Assembly (NCBI GenBank): GCA_025350665.1
Contig: JANXXJ010000293.1
Location: 1 to 58,600, forward strand
Length of the DNA stretch: 58,600 bases
Direction: 5' to 3'
Origin: Gemmatimonadota bacterium
GTDB taxonomy: Bacteria; Gemmatimonadota; Gemmatimonadetes; Gemmatimonadales; GWC2-71-9
A program made the translations under genes and the position numbers. The notes under the pieces were generated by a model. That model was not told the origin of the DNA. It saw nothing but the letters and a program-made list of their open reading frames with translations, and did not search any database. Every line of letters begins with the position of its first letter. The first letter of the stretch is position 1. This document shows, one piece after another, positions 19,435 through 28,255 of this stretch.

Positions 19435-20562
19435 TCAGAGCTTCACGATCCAGCCTCGGCGGTCAAACCAACGGAGAATGAGGTACCAGACGGCTACGAA
19501 GCTGACCGCATAGGCGAGCGATGCGTTGATCGGGCTGAGCCACGAACCGAAACCACGTTCGAAGATGACTTGCTGCAGAGATCGGCGCTGCCCGTCGGAC
19601 TCGAGCGTGATCAACGAGCCGATGGTGCGGGCCATGAGCCCTGAGCCGAGGAAGGCGACGAGCGGATTCCGTCCAAAGGTGACAAATGGGCGGGCCCACC
19701 CGGCGGTGCCGACCGATTCGATCAGCCACGTAACGGTGCCGAGCACCAAGCCGGCCATGCCGGCCGAGAACAGGACATAGGAGCTGGTCCACAGGTTCTT
19801 GTTGATCGGGAAGACCCAACCCCAGCACAGACCGGTGGCCGCGGCTAGCGCCGCTGTCCCGAAGAGGCCGTTCAGCCTGACCGCGACCGGGGCCCGGTCC
19901 CGCATCCAACGTCCCGCGATGATGCCCAGCAGAGAGGTCGCAACGGCCGACCCGGTCGAGAGAGGCCCTTCAGGGTCCCACGTTTTCGACAACGCCCACA
20001 GGTGCCCGTTCAGCAGCCAGCGGTCAACGTAAGCCGCGATCGTGCCATCAGGCACATCGATCGTTGGGATGGACTGGCCCGGAGGAGTAACCAGCGTCAG
20101 CACCGCCCAGTACCCGAGCATCAGACCGGCACACCACATGGCGACGATCCCGGTCGGGCGCCGCCAGGCCAGCAGGGCACTGACGGCGTAGCAGACCCCA
20201 ATCCGCTGCAGGACACCGGGAATCCGGATGGATGTGATACGAGTGATCGGCACGTAGGGGAAGGCGGTCAGGAGGAGTCCGCACAGGACGATCAATCCAC
20301 CGCGAGCGACAATTCGCCAGCGAATCATCACGTCGGTGGCTCCGAGGGTGGACCGACGCGCCAGGGACAGTTCGGTGGTGATTCCCACGATGAACAGGAA
20401 GAATGGGAAGACCAGATCGGTCGGCGTCCATCCATGCCATGGCGCGTGCGCAAGGGGGGGATAGACGGCAGCCCACGTTCCGGGATTGTTCACGAGCAGC
20501 ATCCCGGCCACCGTCATGCCACGCACGGCATCCAGGGCAACCCATCGTTCGGTCCGATTCAT
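19435..20562 (-). CDS. HGSNAT/DUF5009-like multi-pass membrane acyltransferase
   Basis: This 375-residue protein has about 10-11 transmembrane segments. It starts with RWVALDAVRGMTVAGMLLVNNPG, and PWHGWTPTDLVFPFFLFIVG follows, the hallmark of the heparan-alpha-glucosaminide N-acetyltransferase/DUF5009 group, in which a conserved His (PWHGW) takes the acetyl group. Bacterial members probably acetylate cell-envelope sugars. It is divergent from the copper gene cluster and upstream of lepB. The acceptor is unknown. Confidence 0.85.
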   Translation of the reverse strand: MNRTERWVALDAVRGMTVAGMLLVNNPGTWAAVYPPLAHAPWHGWTPTDLVFPFFLFIVGITTELSLARRSTLGATDVMIRWRIVARGGLIVLCGLLLTAFPYVPITRITSIRIPGVLQRIGVCYAVSALLAWRRPTGIVAMWCAGLMLGYWAVLTLVTPPGQSIPTIDVPDGTIAAYVDRWLLNGHLWALSKTWDPEGPLSTGSAVATSLLGIIAGRWMRDRAPVAVRLNGLFGTAALAAATGLCWGWVFPINKNLWTSSYVLFSAGMAGLVLGTVTWLIESVGTAGWARPFVTFGRNPLVAFLGSGLMARTIGSLITLESDGQRRSLQQVIFERGFGSWLSPINASLAYAVSFVAVWYLILRWFDRRGWIVKL

Positions 20563-20661
20563 GTCGTCTACCGTTCGCGGGACTCGTGGCGGTCGTTCCC
20601 GACAGCCTATATGTTATGCCATTCCCTCCCAGCGCTCCACTCTTGCTGATGGATTGATGCC

Positions 20662-22476
20662 ATGATGACCTTCCGGCGCAAAGGGCCTCTCTGGGCCTTG
20701 ATACTGGCCTTCGGCTGCGGCAAGCCAGAAGCAGCCGGGACCCTTATCAACATGTACGACAACCAGTTCAACGGAGCGGTCGCTCGGGTTCCGGTCGGGA
20801 CCCGGGTCACCTTTCTGAACGGGGGTCGGAGCGTCCACAACGCAACGGCCGTGGACGGAGCCTGGAAGAGTGGTGACGTGGCGGCCCATTCCTCGGGCGA
20901 GGGGCGGGGCGCCGACGTCGTATTCGACAAGCCAGGTGTGTACAAGTACTACTGCTCGTACCATGGCACGAAGGACAGTCACGGGATGGCCGGGGTTGTC
21001 GTGGTCGGCGATGTCAGCTACAGTCCGAGTCCGCGTGGCGCGATCGCCCCGGCCGACACCGCGAGCGGTAGAGTACGACACGTCCCCGCCGAGTACCCGA
21101 CCATTCAGGCGGCGGTCGATGCGGCCAGCCCGGGGGACCTCGTGCTCGTCGGCCGCGGCGTCTATCGGGAGGAGGTCACGGTCACCACGCCGTCGTTGGT
21201 CATCCGGGGGGTTGACCGGAATGAGACGATCATCGATGGGGAGTTCGTTCGCGGCAATGGTATCGCCGTACTGGCCGACGCGGTCGCGGTCGAGAACATG
21301 ACTGCTCGCAATGCCCTCCTGAACGGGTTCTTCTGGACCGGGGTGACGGGTTTCAGGGGTTCATACCTCACCGCGTACAACAATGGCGACTACGGCGTTT
21401 ATGCCTTCGGATCGAAGGATGGAGTGTTCGAGGACTCCTACGCCTCCGGGTCGCCGGATTCCGGGTTCTATATCGGCCAGTGTTACCCCTGCCGCGTCGT
21501 GATCCGTAGCGTTGTGGCCGAGCGCAATGGCCTCGGCTACTCGGGTACGAATGCGGGGGGGCAACTATACCTGGTCAGCTCGATCTGGCGGAACAACCGG
21601 GCCGGGATCGTCCCGACATCACTCGACGTGGAACTCGATCCGCCGCAGCGGAACGCCGTTTACGCCGCCAACCTCGTGATCGACAACAACAACCTGGGTG
21701 CGCCCGCGATCGTCATCAACTCCGTGGCCTTTGGCAACGGAATATTGCTGGCGGGTTCGGTTCGAGACACCGTCATACGCAACGTTGTCCTGGATCATGC
21801 CAGCCATGGCATCGTGACCAGCCCGATCCAGGACCGGAATTTCTATCCGGCCATCGACAACGTCATCCGGGACAACGTCGTTCTCGGGTCCGGTCGCGGC
21901 GATCTCGTCAACGCAGGCCCCGGCGCCGCCGGCAACTGCTTTTCCGGTAACGAGTACCGCACGGCGGTGCCCTTCGGCCTCGAGGTGGCCCGGGGCTGCC
22001 ATGGGCTGACGATGCCCTGGTGGTCGGACTGGGTGCCATTTGGGACCATTTTCGCCCGGGCACTCGTGGCAAAGGAACCGTTCCCCGATTGGAAAACCCA
22101 GCCGCCCCCGCCCCCACAGGCAGGCATGCCATCGCCTGAGTCCGCGCCGGTGCGAATCGCGACCCACGTCTTCGAATCGCTCCATTTCGACCTCGCCTCC
22201 GCCCAGGTGCCGGCGGGCACTGATTCAATCGTCGCGGTCTGGCGGAGTGGTGCCGCACCGCACGACCGGACGCCGGGCTGGCTTGGTCGGATTGCGGCAA
22301 ACGCCGCCTTCCTCATCGGGCCGCTCATAGTTTGTTGGTGGCTCATGCGGGCCCTGCGCTCGCGGAAAGCTCCGGTCGACCGGCCGTGGGGTCGGCGGCT
22401 CGGCGCGTTGGTGACTGGTGTGCTCGCCTGGGTGGCTGTGGTCGGGCTGAGCATCTGGTACTTCAGTCGGATTTGA
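20662..22476 (+). CDS. Cupredoxin - right-handed beta-helix fusion lipoprotein
   Basis: This 604-residue protein has a lipobox-like LAFGC at residue 19. A plastocyanin-like domain (about 25-120) has copper ligands H59, C98, H101 and M109 in YYCSYHGTKDSHGM. A NosD-like right-handed beta-helix follows (about 130-430, starting YPTIQAAVDAASPGDLVLVGRG), then two C-terminal transmembrane helices. NosD beta-helix proteins serve copper-site assembly in nitrous oxide reductase, whereas the fused copper domain here suggests a copper-handling or electron-transfer scaffold. The multicopper oxidase gene starts three bases after its stop. Possessing both a lipobox and C-terminal membrane helices is unusual. 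Confidence 0.85.
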   Translation: MMTFRRKGPLWALILAFGCGKPEAAGTLINMYDNQFNGAVARVPVGTRVTFLNGGRSVHNATAVDGAWKSGDVAAHSSGEGRGADVVFDKPGVYKYYCSYHGTKDSHGMAGVVVVGDVSYSPSPRGAIAPADTASGRVRHVPAEYPTIQAAVDAASPGDLVLVGRGVYREEVTVTTPSLVIRGVDRNETIIDGEFVRGNGIAVLADAVAVENMTARNALLNGFFWTGVTGFRGSYLTAYNNGDYGVYAFGSKDGVFEDSYASGSPDSGFYIGQCYPCRVVIRSVVAERNGLGYSGTNAGGQLYLVSSIWRNNRAGIVPTSLDVELDPPQRNAVYAANLVIDNNNLGAPAIVINSVAFGNGILLAGSVRDTVIRNVVLDHASHGIVTSPIQDRNFYPAIDNVIRDNVVLGSGRGDLVNAGPGAAGNCFSGNEYRTAVPFGLEVARGCHGLTMPWWSDWVPFGTIFARALVAKEPFPDWKTQPPPPPQAGMPSPESAPVRIATHVFESLHFDLASAQVPAGTDSIVAVWRSGAAPHDRTPGWLGRIAANAAFLIGPLIVCWWLMRALRSRKAPVDRPWGRRLGALVTGVLAWVAVVGLSIWYFSRI

Positions 22477-22479
22477 ACC

Positions 22480-23466
22480 GTGTCGATCACTCGCCGAGAA
22501 CTGATATTGGTGGCCGGAGGCGCGGCGGCCGGCGTCGGGGCGTTGCTTGGCCATCGTGCCTGGCTCGAACGAAGCCGGCTTGCAGTCACCGGGGTGGTTC
22601 TGCCCCGGCCGACGGCACAGCGCTATGGGCATGGGGCGATGCCGCCGGCCGATCTGGGACCGCTCAGCCTCGACGCGGCGACCTGGCCACGCAAGGCAGA
22701 TCCGCGGGCCAGTCAAACGACCCGACGCATCACGCTCGAGGTCGTTGACCAACCCATTGGCATCTCGGTCGATCGAACCTTCGATGCCTGGACCTTCGGG
22801 GGGACCGTTCCTGGCCCAACTCTCCGGGCGAACGAGGGGGACACGCTCGAGATCACCCTTCGCAACCGAACCTCACATGCCCACAACCTACACTTTCACG
22901 GCAGCCACGAGATCGAGGCGGACGGATGGGAGCCCGTGCCACCGGGCGGCGAGGCTGTCTATCGTCTGACGGCCGGCCCCTTCGGGGTCCACCCCTATCA
23001 TTGCGACTTTACGCCGAGCGAGGATCACATAGCCAACGGGTTGTATGGGCTGCTGATCGTGGACCCGCCCCGCGGGCGCGAACGGGCGGAGGAGCTCGTC
23101 CTGGTGCTGTGCGGGTTCGATGCCGATGGTGACGGCAAGAGTGATCTATTCGGCTGGAACGGCCCGGCAGGGTTCTATGCGAAGTACCCGATCAAGGTGG
23201 AAACCGGTCGTCTGGTCCGGGCCTACGTCGCCAATTTCGTCAGTGACGTTCCGCTGGTCTCATTCCACCTCCATGCCGAGATGTTTGACGTTTACCGCAA
23301 CGGGACTCGGCGTGAACCGGATGAACGGACCGACGTGCTCTCCCTTGGGCCGGTCGAACGAGCAATGATCGAGTTTCGATTGCCCCGGCGCGGGCGATAC
23401 ATGTTCCACCCCCATCAGCGGTTCCTGGCGGAACATGGGGCAATGGGCTGGATGGCGGCGGTCTGA
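22480..23466 (+). CDS. Tat-exported two-domain multicopper oxidase
   Basis: This 328-residue protein from GTG 22480 has a Tat-like start (ITRRELILVAGGAAAG). Copper motifs are H138-x-H140, H171-P-Y-H174-C175, H263-x-H265 and H310-x-H312, plus EH at 318-319. The type-1 site reads H-C175...H183...L188, where an axial methionine is replaced by leucine, as in high-potential laccases. A DADGDGKSD acidic loop could bind calcium. Length matches two-domain laccase or nitrite-reductase relatives that work as trimers. It lies between two cupredoxin genes, so electron exchange with them is likely. The substrate (metal, phenol or nitrogen oxide) is unknown. Confidence 0.88.
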   Translation: MSITRRELILVAGGAAAGVGALLGHRAWLERSRLAVTGVVLPRPTAQRYGHGAMPPADLGPLSLDAATWPRKADPRASQTTRRITLEVVDQPIGISVDRTFDAWTFGGTVPGPTLRANEGDTLEITLRNRTSHAHNLHFHGSHEIEADGWEPVPPGGEAVYRLTAGPFGVHPYHCDFTPSEDHIANGLYGLLIVDPPRGRERAEELVLVLCGFDADGDGKSDLFGWNGPAGFYAKYPIKVETGRLVRAYVANFVSDVPLVSFHLHAEMFDVYRNGTRREPDERTDVLSLGPVERAMIEFRLPRRGRYMFHPHQRFLAEHGAMGWMAAV

Positions 23467-23754
23467 TTCGCCATTCTTGCCGTACCATTTCGCTACGGGT
23501 GCCGTGAATAGCGACCTCGACCAGTTTTTCGTGAGGGTCGCAAGATGTTGTCAGGAAGATGGTTGACAACATTGACAGCGGGTAGCACCTGCCAATCACT
23601 CCAGGCGTAACTAGCAAAAACTCGAACGCCGCCGTTGTCGGGGTCTTCGCTTTTCTCCGATGTCATCCTACGTTCATCAGACCTGTCGGCCGGTTCGCAG
23701 GCAGCCGCTACCCGATACGGCGACGATTCACTTTGCCTTGCCAAGGAGGAGTAT
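23467..23754. other. Gene-free leader with 8-bp inverted repeat
   Basis: This 288-base stretch separates the oxidase from the cupredoxin gene. It holds an exact inverted repeat (23545-23552 with 23565-23572, 12-base spacer) that overlaps a TTGACA (23563-23568) and abuts a second (23572-23577). No convincing minus-10 box follows. It may be an operator or promoter for the cupredoxin gene; no gene is supported. Confidence 0.35.
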
Positions 23755-24132
23755 ATGCGGCGTGTAGCCATGTTCGTTGCGGCCTCATGGGTCCTGTTGG
23801 CGGCATGCGGGGGAGGCAGCACTGATGCCGTTTCTCCCCCCCCTCCACCGCCGCCCCCCCCCTCGCCACCGCCGGCGCCCAACTCGGTAACGGTCAGCTC
23901 CAATCAGTTCAATCCGTCGCAGCTGACGGTCAGCGCCGGAACCACGGTGACCTGGAACTTCCAGACCGGACCTCACAACGTGACGTTCCAGGACAATCAG
24001 GGAAATTCCGGCGACCACACGAACGGAAGCCATGATCGTACTTTCAACGCCGCTGGGACATTCCGATACCGCTGCACGCACCATTCCTCAGATTTCACCA
24101 GTGGAATGAGCGGATCGATCGTCGTCCAGTAG
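23755..24132 (+). CDS. Cupredoxin (plastocyanin/azurin-like) lipoprotein
   Basis: This 125-residue protein from ATG 23755 has a strong AAGGAGG ribosome site. The lipobox LLAAC places lipidated C18. A proline linker (about 28-41) leads to one cupredoxin domain with ligands H74 (GPHNV), C107, H109 or H110 and M118. It is probably an outer- or inner-membrane-anchored electron carrier or copper carrier for the multicopper oxidase encoded upstream. The poly-Pro segment would need EF-P for efficient translation. Confidence 0.85.
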   Translation: MRRVAMFVAASWVLLAACGGGSTDAVSPPPPPPPPPSPPPAPNSVTVSSNQFNPSQLTVSAGTTVTWNFQTGPHNVTFQDNQGNSGDHTNGSHDRTFNAAGTFRYRCTHHSSDFTSGMSGSIVVQ

Positions 24133-24149
24133 GGCTCCCGAAATGCGAC

Positions 24150-24186
24150 GACGGGGCTGGCTCCATAGCCGGCCCCGTCTTTCATT
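24150..24186 (+). terminator. Rho-independent terminator after cupredoxin gene
   Basis: A 13-bp stem (24150-24162 with 24167-24179, one wobble pair) and 4-base loop are followed by TTTCATT. It separates convergent cupredoxin and ahcY genes. Confidence 0.75.
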
Positions 24187-24197
24187 CGCCCCCGGGA

Positions 24198-25688
24198 CTA
24201 GTACCGGTAGTGATCAGGCTTGTAGGGGCCGTCCGATTTGACGCCGATGTAGGTCGCCTGCTCCGCCGTAAGACGGGTCAGCTTCACTCCCAGCTTGTCC
24301 AGGTGAAGCCGTGCGACCTTCTCGTCGAGATGCTTGGGCAACACGTAGACCTTCCGCTCGTATTGTCCGGCGTTCTGGTGCAACTCGATCTGGGCCATCA
24401 CCTGGTTTGTGAAACTCGCCGACATCACGAAGCTCGGGTGTCCGGTCGCACAGCCAAGGTTGAGCAGCCGCCCCTCGGCCAGGATCATGACGCTATGGCC
24501 ATCGGGGAAGACCCACTCATCGTACTGCGGCTTGATATTGATCCGCTGGATGCCCTTGGTCTTCTTGAGCCCGGCCATGTCGATCTCGTTGTCGAAATGG
24601 CCGATGTTGCCCACGATGGCCTTGTCCTTCATCCGCGCCATGTGGTCGGCCGTCAGGATGTTGAAGTTGCCCGTGGCTGTGATGAAGATGTCCGCCGTCG
24701 AGATCACATCGTCGATCGTCAGGACCTGATAACCCTCCATCGCCGCCTGCAGCGCACAGATCGGGTCGATCTCCGTTACGACGACCCGCGCCCCCTGACC
24801 CCGGAGCGCCTGAGCGCACCCCTTCCCAACTTCGCCGAAGCCGCAGACAACCGCGAGTTTGCCGGAAATCATGACGTCGCTGGCGCGATTGAGGCCGTCG
24901 ATGACCGAGTGACGACAGCCGTAGATGTTGTCGAACTTCGACTTGGTGACCGAATCGTTGACGTTGATCGCCGGAAACAGCAGCGTCCCGGCCTTCGTCA
25001 TTTCGTAGAGTCGGTGAACACCGGTCGTAGTTTCCTCGGACACCCCGCGAATTCCCGCGGCGACCCGGGTCCATCGGCCCGGATTCTTGGCAGCTTCAGC
25101 CCTGAGCAGATCGAGAATGACGCCCCATTCCTCAGGATCAGCCTCGGCATTGAAGGGCGGAATCGCTCCCGCCTTTTCGAATTCAGCGCCCTTGTGGACC
25201 AGCATGGTGGCGTCGCCACCGTCGTCGAGAAGAAGGTTCGGCCCGCCGCCATCCGGCCATACCAGGGCTTGCTCAGTACACCACCAGTATTCCTCGAGGG
25301 TCTCGCCCTTCCAGGCGAAAACTGGCGTGCCCCGGGGCCGGCTGACGGACCCGTCGCGGCCCACAACCACGGCGGCTGCCGCGTGATCCTGGGTCGAGAA
25401 GATGTTGCATGAGACCCATCGAACATCGGCGCCGAGGTCGGTCAACGTCTCGATCAACACGGCCGTCTGCACCGTCATGTGCAACGAGCCCATGATCCGG
25501 GCCCCCGCCAAGGGCTTCTTGCCCTTGTGTTCAGCCCTGGTCGTCATCAACCCGGGCATTTCCTGTTCGGCGAGCCGGATCTCCTTGCGGCCGAATTCGG
25601 CTTCGCCAAGGTCGCGGACCTTGAAGGGCGGCCGGCCCTGTTCCTTCATGGCGTCGAAGGGGTGAAGGGCAGGTACAGTAGTAGTCAC
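24198..25688 (-). CDS. ahcY: S-adenosylhomocysteine hydrolase
   Basis: AhcY splits S-adenosylhomocysteine into adenosine and homocysteine, removing the inhibitory product of methylation. This 496-residue protein starts at GTG 25688 after GGGAG. It shows [27 protein letters not shown] with the substrate lysine, the NAD-binding [15 protein letters not shown] and the conserved C-terminal KPDHYRY. It carries the roughly 40-residue insertion typical of the longer bacterial/eukaryal class ([25 protein letters not shown] region follows). It lies three bases after the ArsR-methyltransferase gene. Confidence 0.97.
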   Translation of the reverse strand: MTTTVPALHPFDAMKEQGRPPFKVRDLGEAEFGRKEIRLAEQEMPGLMTTRAEHKGKKPLAGARIMGSLHMTVQTAVLIETLTDLGADVRWVSCNIFSTQDHAAAAVVVGRDGSVSRPRGTPVFAWKGETLEEYWWCTEQALVWPDGGGPNLLLDDGGDATMLVHKGAEFEKAGAIPPFNAEADPEEWGVILDLLRAEAAKNPGRWTRVAAGIRGVSEETTTGVHRLYEMTKAGTLLFPAINVNDSVTKSKFDNIYGCRHSVIDGLNRASDVMISGKLAVVCGFGEVGKGCAQALRGQGARVVVTEIDPICALQAAMEGYQVLTIDDVISTADIFITATGNFNILTADHMARMKDKAIVGNIGHFDNEIDMAGLKKTKGIQRINIKPQYDEWVFPDGHSVMILAEGRLLNLGCATGHPSFVMSASFTNQVMAQIELHQNAGQYERKVYVLPKHLDEKVARLHLDKLGVKLTRLTAEQATYIGVKSDGPYKPDHYRY

Positions 25689-25691
25689 GTT

Positions 25692-26645
25692 CTATTCTCC
25701 CAGTTGGTGAGGTTTTCTGGCGGAGGCCACGAACATCAGCGGGCCTCTGGCTGCGGGTTGCGGCGGTAATCCGTGGTAACTGTGGGTTTCGAGACCGGCA
25801 TCGTTGAACCACCGGCCGATGATATCAGCGTCGAAGCCGAGCCATTGGTGACCCATGGTGTCGCGATAATCGGTGTGTTCGTGCGGCATCATGTCCACGA
25901 CGATCAGCCGGCCCCTCGGTTTGAGAGTCCGACTGGCTTCCCTGATCGCCCGGACCGGCTCGGCAACATGGTGCAGCACAAGCACAATCAACGCGAGGTC
26001 GAGAGTCGCGGCCTCGATCGGCAGTTTCTCAAGGGCGCCGAGTCGCAAGTCCACATTGGGACGATGACCGAGCCGCCGGCCGGCCGATGCCAACATCGCC
26101 GCCGACTCGTCGACCGCGATGACCTTCGCGACCAGGGGAGCGATGCTTCCGGCCAGTTGTCCAGTGCCGGCGCCAAGGTCGCCGACCACCCAGGCTGGAT
26201 CCAGCAACCCGCCCAGTGCCATCCACTCGATCCCGGCTCCGAAAAGTTCGGCGCGCAGGCGGTCCCAGTCCCCAGCACTCGTAGCGAAGAACTCCTGGCT
26301 TTTCGAGTGCCTGCCGGCCAGGACGGTTCGGATCCGCTCGGCGTCTCGCCGGGCCGCGGTCCCGTTCCCGAATTGTTCGCGGACGACATTCCACAACCGG
26401 CGGGCGTCGGGATCGAGCACCGACGTGTGGAGACGATAACAATTGCTGTTTCCATTGGCCCGGCTTGCAATCCAACCATCATCCCCGAGAACTCGGAGAT
26501 GGCGACTGACCGTTGATTGGGGAAGCTGAACCGCCTGGCACAACTCGTTAACCGCCAGTTCCTGCTCCTCCAGCAACAGCAGGAGCCGACACCGGGTGGG
26601 GTCGGCCAGCGAACTCAGGCGAGAAAACAGAGGTGTGATTGTCAT
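25692..26645 (-). CDS. ArsR-family regulator fused to SAM methyltransferase
   Basis: The protein has 317 residues. Residues 1-95 form a winged-helix ArsR domain (PTRCRLLLLLEEQELAVNELCQAV, LPQSTVSRHLRVL). No cysteine metal-binding motif of the ELCVCDL type is seen; it reads ELCQAVQL, so metal sensing by that site is unlikely. Residues about 140-310 form a class I methyltransferase domain (GDLGAGTGQLAG, VIAVDES, LVLHHVAEP). Being directly upstream of ahcY, it may sense SAM or SAH and adjust the methyl cycle, as the unrelated-architecture SahR regulators do. A promoter and palindrome lie immediately before the start. Confidence 0.85.
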   Translation of the reverse strand: MTITPLFSRLSSLADPTRCRLLLLLEEQELAVNELCQAVQLPQSTVSRHLRVLGDDGWIASRANGNSNCYRLHTSVLDPDARRLWNVVREQFGNGTAARRDAERIRTVLAGRHSKSQEFFATSAGDWDRLRAELFGAGIEWMALGGLLDPAWVVGDLGAGTGQLAGSIAPLVAKVIAVDESAAMLASAGRRLGHRPNVDLRLGALEKLPIEAATLDLALIVLVLHHVAEPVRAIREASRTLKPRGRLIVVDMMPHEHTDYRDTMGHQWLGFDADIIGRWFNDAGLETHSYHGLPPQPAARGPLMFVASARKPHQLGE

Positions 26646-26648
26646 CCC

Positions 26649-26662
26649 TTAATCCGGATGAA
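26649..26662. promoter_or_regulatory. Palindromic operator candidate before arsR-type gene
   Basis: A 14-base palindrome with one mismatch (TTAATCCGGATGAA on the plus strand) has an exact ATCCGGAT core. It lies between the minus-10 box and the start codon, a position expected for autorepression by the ArsR-type protein. Confidence 0.5.
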
Positions 26663-26691
26663 TAGATACACTAATGGCGATGCAGGGTCAA
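26663..26691 (-). promoter_or_regulatory. Sigma-70 promoter of the ArsR-methyltransferase/ahcY operon
   Basis: On the minus strand TTGACC (26691-26686), a 17-base spacer and TATCTA (26668-26663) form a near-consensus promoter. Transcription would start about 10-11 bases before the gene, giving a very short leader whose AAGGG abuts the ATG. Confidence 0.65.
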
Positions 26692-26719
26692 CCCTCTGGT
26701 TGTCTCTCTTAAGTTATTG

Positions 26720-28129
26720 TTACTGAATCTTTTGCGACGTTGAGAGTTCACTCGGCATATCCTCGTGCCAGCCCGTGACGGCTTGGTACATGCATCCGAG
26801 CGACAGCAAGACGTCTTCCCGCTCGAGGTCACCGATCAGTTGCATCGCGATGGGAAGTCCGCTCCGGCTTCTCCCGCATGGGAGCGCCAGCGCGGGAACA
26901 CCGGTCAGGTTTTGGGGCGCGTTGTAGTGACAAAACGCCTCGGCGAGACTGACGTCCCGCCCGGCCAGTCGGACGCCAATCGTCCCGATCGTGGGTGGGA
27001 GGACCGGCAAGACTGCTCCGAGGAGGCAATCGGCTTGACGAAACAGTTCCTGATAGTCCGCAGCGAGGCGTAATCTCAATTCCTCGGCCTGGACCAGCTG
27101 GAGCGCCGAGAGTTGATAACCCGTTTCGAGACGGGACCGAACGAGGGGGCCGTACCCTTCGGGGCTGTCGCGGAGAAATCGGTCGTGGTAGCTGAGTGCT
27201 TCCGCGCCCACGATCACCCGTGACGCTTCCAGCGAGCCATCCAGAGTCGGCACCTCTACGGACGAGATCCGGGCCCCAAGTTTTTCCAGGGTTCGAATGG
27301 CCCGCTCGATCGCCCGGCCAATCTCGTCATCGACATCCCGGAGGAGGAACTCCGCCACGGCGATCCGGGGCCGACGCAGGCGCCGTTTTGCCGCAGTGGC
27401 TGCCCGTTGGGCCGCGGACCTGGCGGTTACCATGGAGGCGAAAAGCAGTGCCGTGTCTGCGACCGTCCCGGCGATCGGACCGACATGGTCGAGTGTCGCG
27501 GCCAGCGGAAACACGCCGTCAGAGTTGACCGCTCCAAACGTCGGCTTCAGTCCCACGACGCCGCAACAGGCCGCCGGGATTCTGATCGAACCGCGCGTGT
27601 CCGTGCCAACCGATCCCAGTCCCAATCCGGCGGCCACGGCGGCAGCGGACCCCCCGCTCGATCCTCCCGCCACCCGGCCGGTGTCCCATGGGTTCCGGAC
27701 TGCGCCAAAGTGCTCGTTGACACTGGTCACGCCAAACGCCACTTCGTGGAGATTCGCCTTCCCGATGACGATGGCGCCGGCCCGCCGCAGTCGAGCCACG
27801 ACCGGCGCATCCGTCCCAGCCGGAATCCCGCCGGGGACGATGCGGGATCCGAGCGTCGTTGCCGCATCCCGGGTGAGAATCAGATCCTTGATCGAAATCG
27901 GAATTCCGAAGAGGGGCGGCAAAAGGCCGCCGCGAGCCACCCTCCGCTCGGCCTTGCGAGCGGCGAGGCGGGCCTCTGCCGCGGTCACCGCCAGCAGAGC
28001 GTTGAGGGTTGGGTTCACCCGTTCGATCCGCTCCAACGTTGCGTCGATCAACTCGACGGGGGAGAGGCTGCGGGTACGGATGAGGCGTGCTGCACGGACG
28101 ATGGTCAGACGGGCGGGTGTGGCGGCCAT
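26720..28129 (-). CDS. Amidase signature family hydrolase
   Basis: This 469-residue protein starts at ATG 28129. The Ser-cisSer-Lys triad is visible: Lys in GIPISIKDLI, cis-Ser in GGSSGGSAAAVAAGLG and nucleophile Ser in GTDTRGSIRIPAACCG. Related enzymes hydrolyse amides, including aryl or fatty amides and, as GatA, glutaminyl-tRNA ammonia donation; no gatB or gatC neighbours are present, so a catabolic or detoxifying amidase is more likely. There is no signal peptide. Upstream, divergent, is a small secreted DUF6265 gene. Confidence 0.88.
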   Translation of the reverse strand: MAATPARLTIVRAARLIRTRSLSPVELIDATLERIERVNPTLNALLAVTAAEARLAARKAERRVARGGLLPPLFGIPISIKDLILTRDAATTLGSRIVPGGIPAGTDAPVVARLRRAGAIVIGKANLHEVAFGVTSVNEHFGAVRNPWDTGRVAGGSSGGSAAAVAAGLGLGSVGTDTRGSIRIPAACCGVVGLKPTFGAVNSDGVFPLAATLDHVGPIAGTVADTALLFASMVTARSAAQRAATAAKRRLRRPRIAVAEFLLRDVDDEIGRAIERAIRTLEKLGARISSVEVPTLDGSLEASRVIVGAEALSYHDRFLRDSPEGYGPLVRSRLETGYQLSALQLVQAEELRLRLAADYQELFRQADCLLGAVLPVLPPTIGTIGVRLAGRDVSLAEAFCHYNAPQNLTGVPALALPCGRSRSGLPIAMQLIGDLEREDVLLSLGCMYQAVTGWHEDMPSELSTSQKIQ

Positions 28130-28255
28130 GGCTGGATAATAACGGGGCGATTTCCCGGCTGGTCTCGTTCGTAGGGGGTTTTCGAGACCCCCCATGTCAT
28201 ATTTCACGGCGTTCTGGCCCGTCCGGCCCAGCCGCCTTTCGAGGAGAGTGATCGG

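Noticed and set aside
23836-23881. C-rich low-complexity tract as a possible repeat element
   Set aside because: It is simply the proline linker of the cupredoxin lipoprotein.
24210-25412. Open frame of 400 codons opposite ahcY
   Set aside because: ahcY is certain from its motifs; the opposite frame has biased low-complexity composition.
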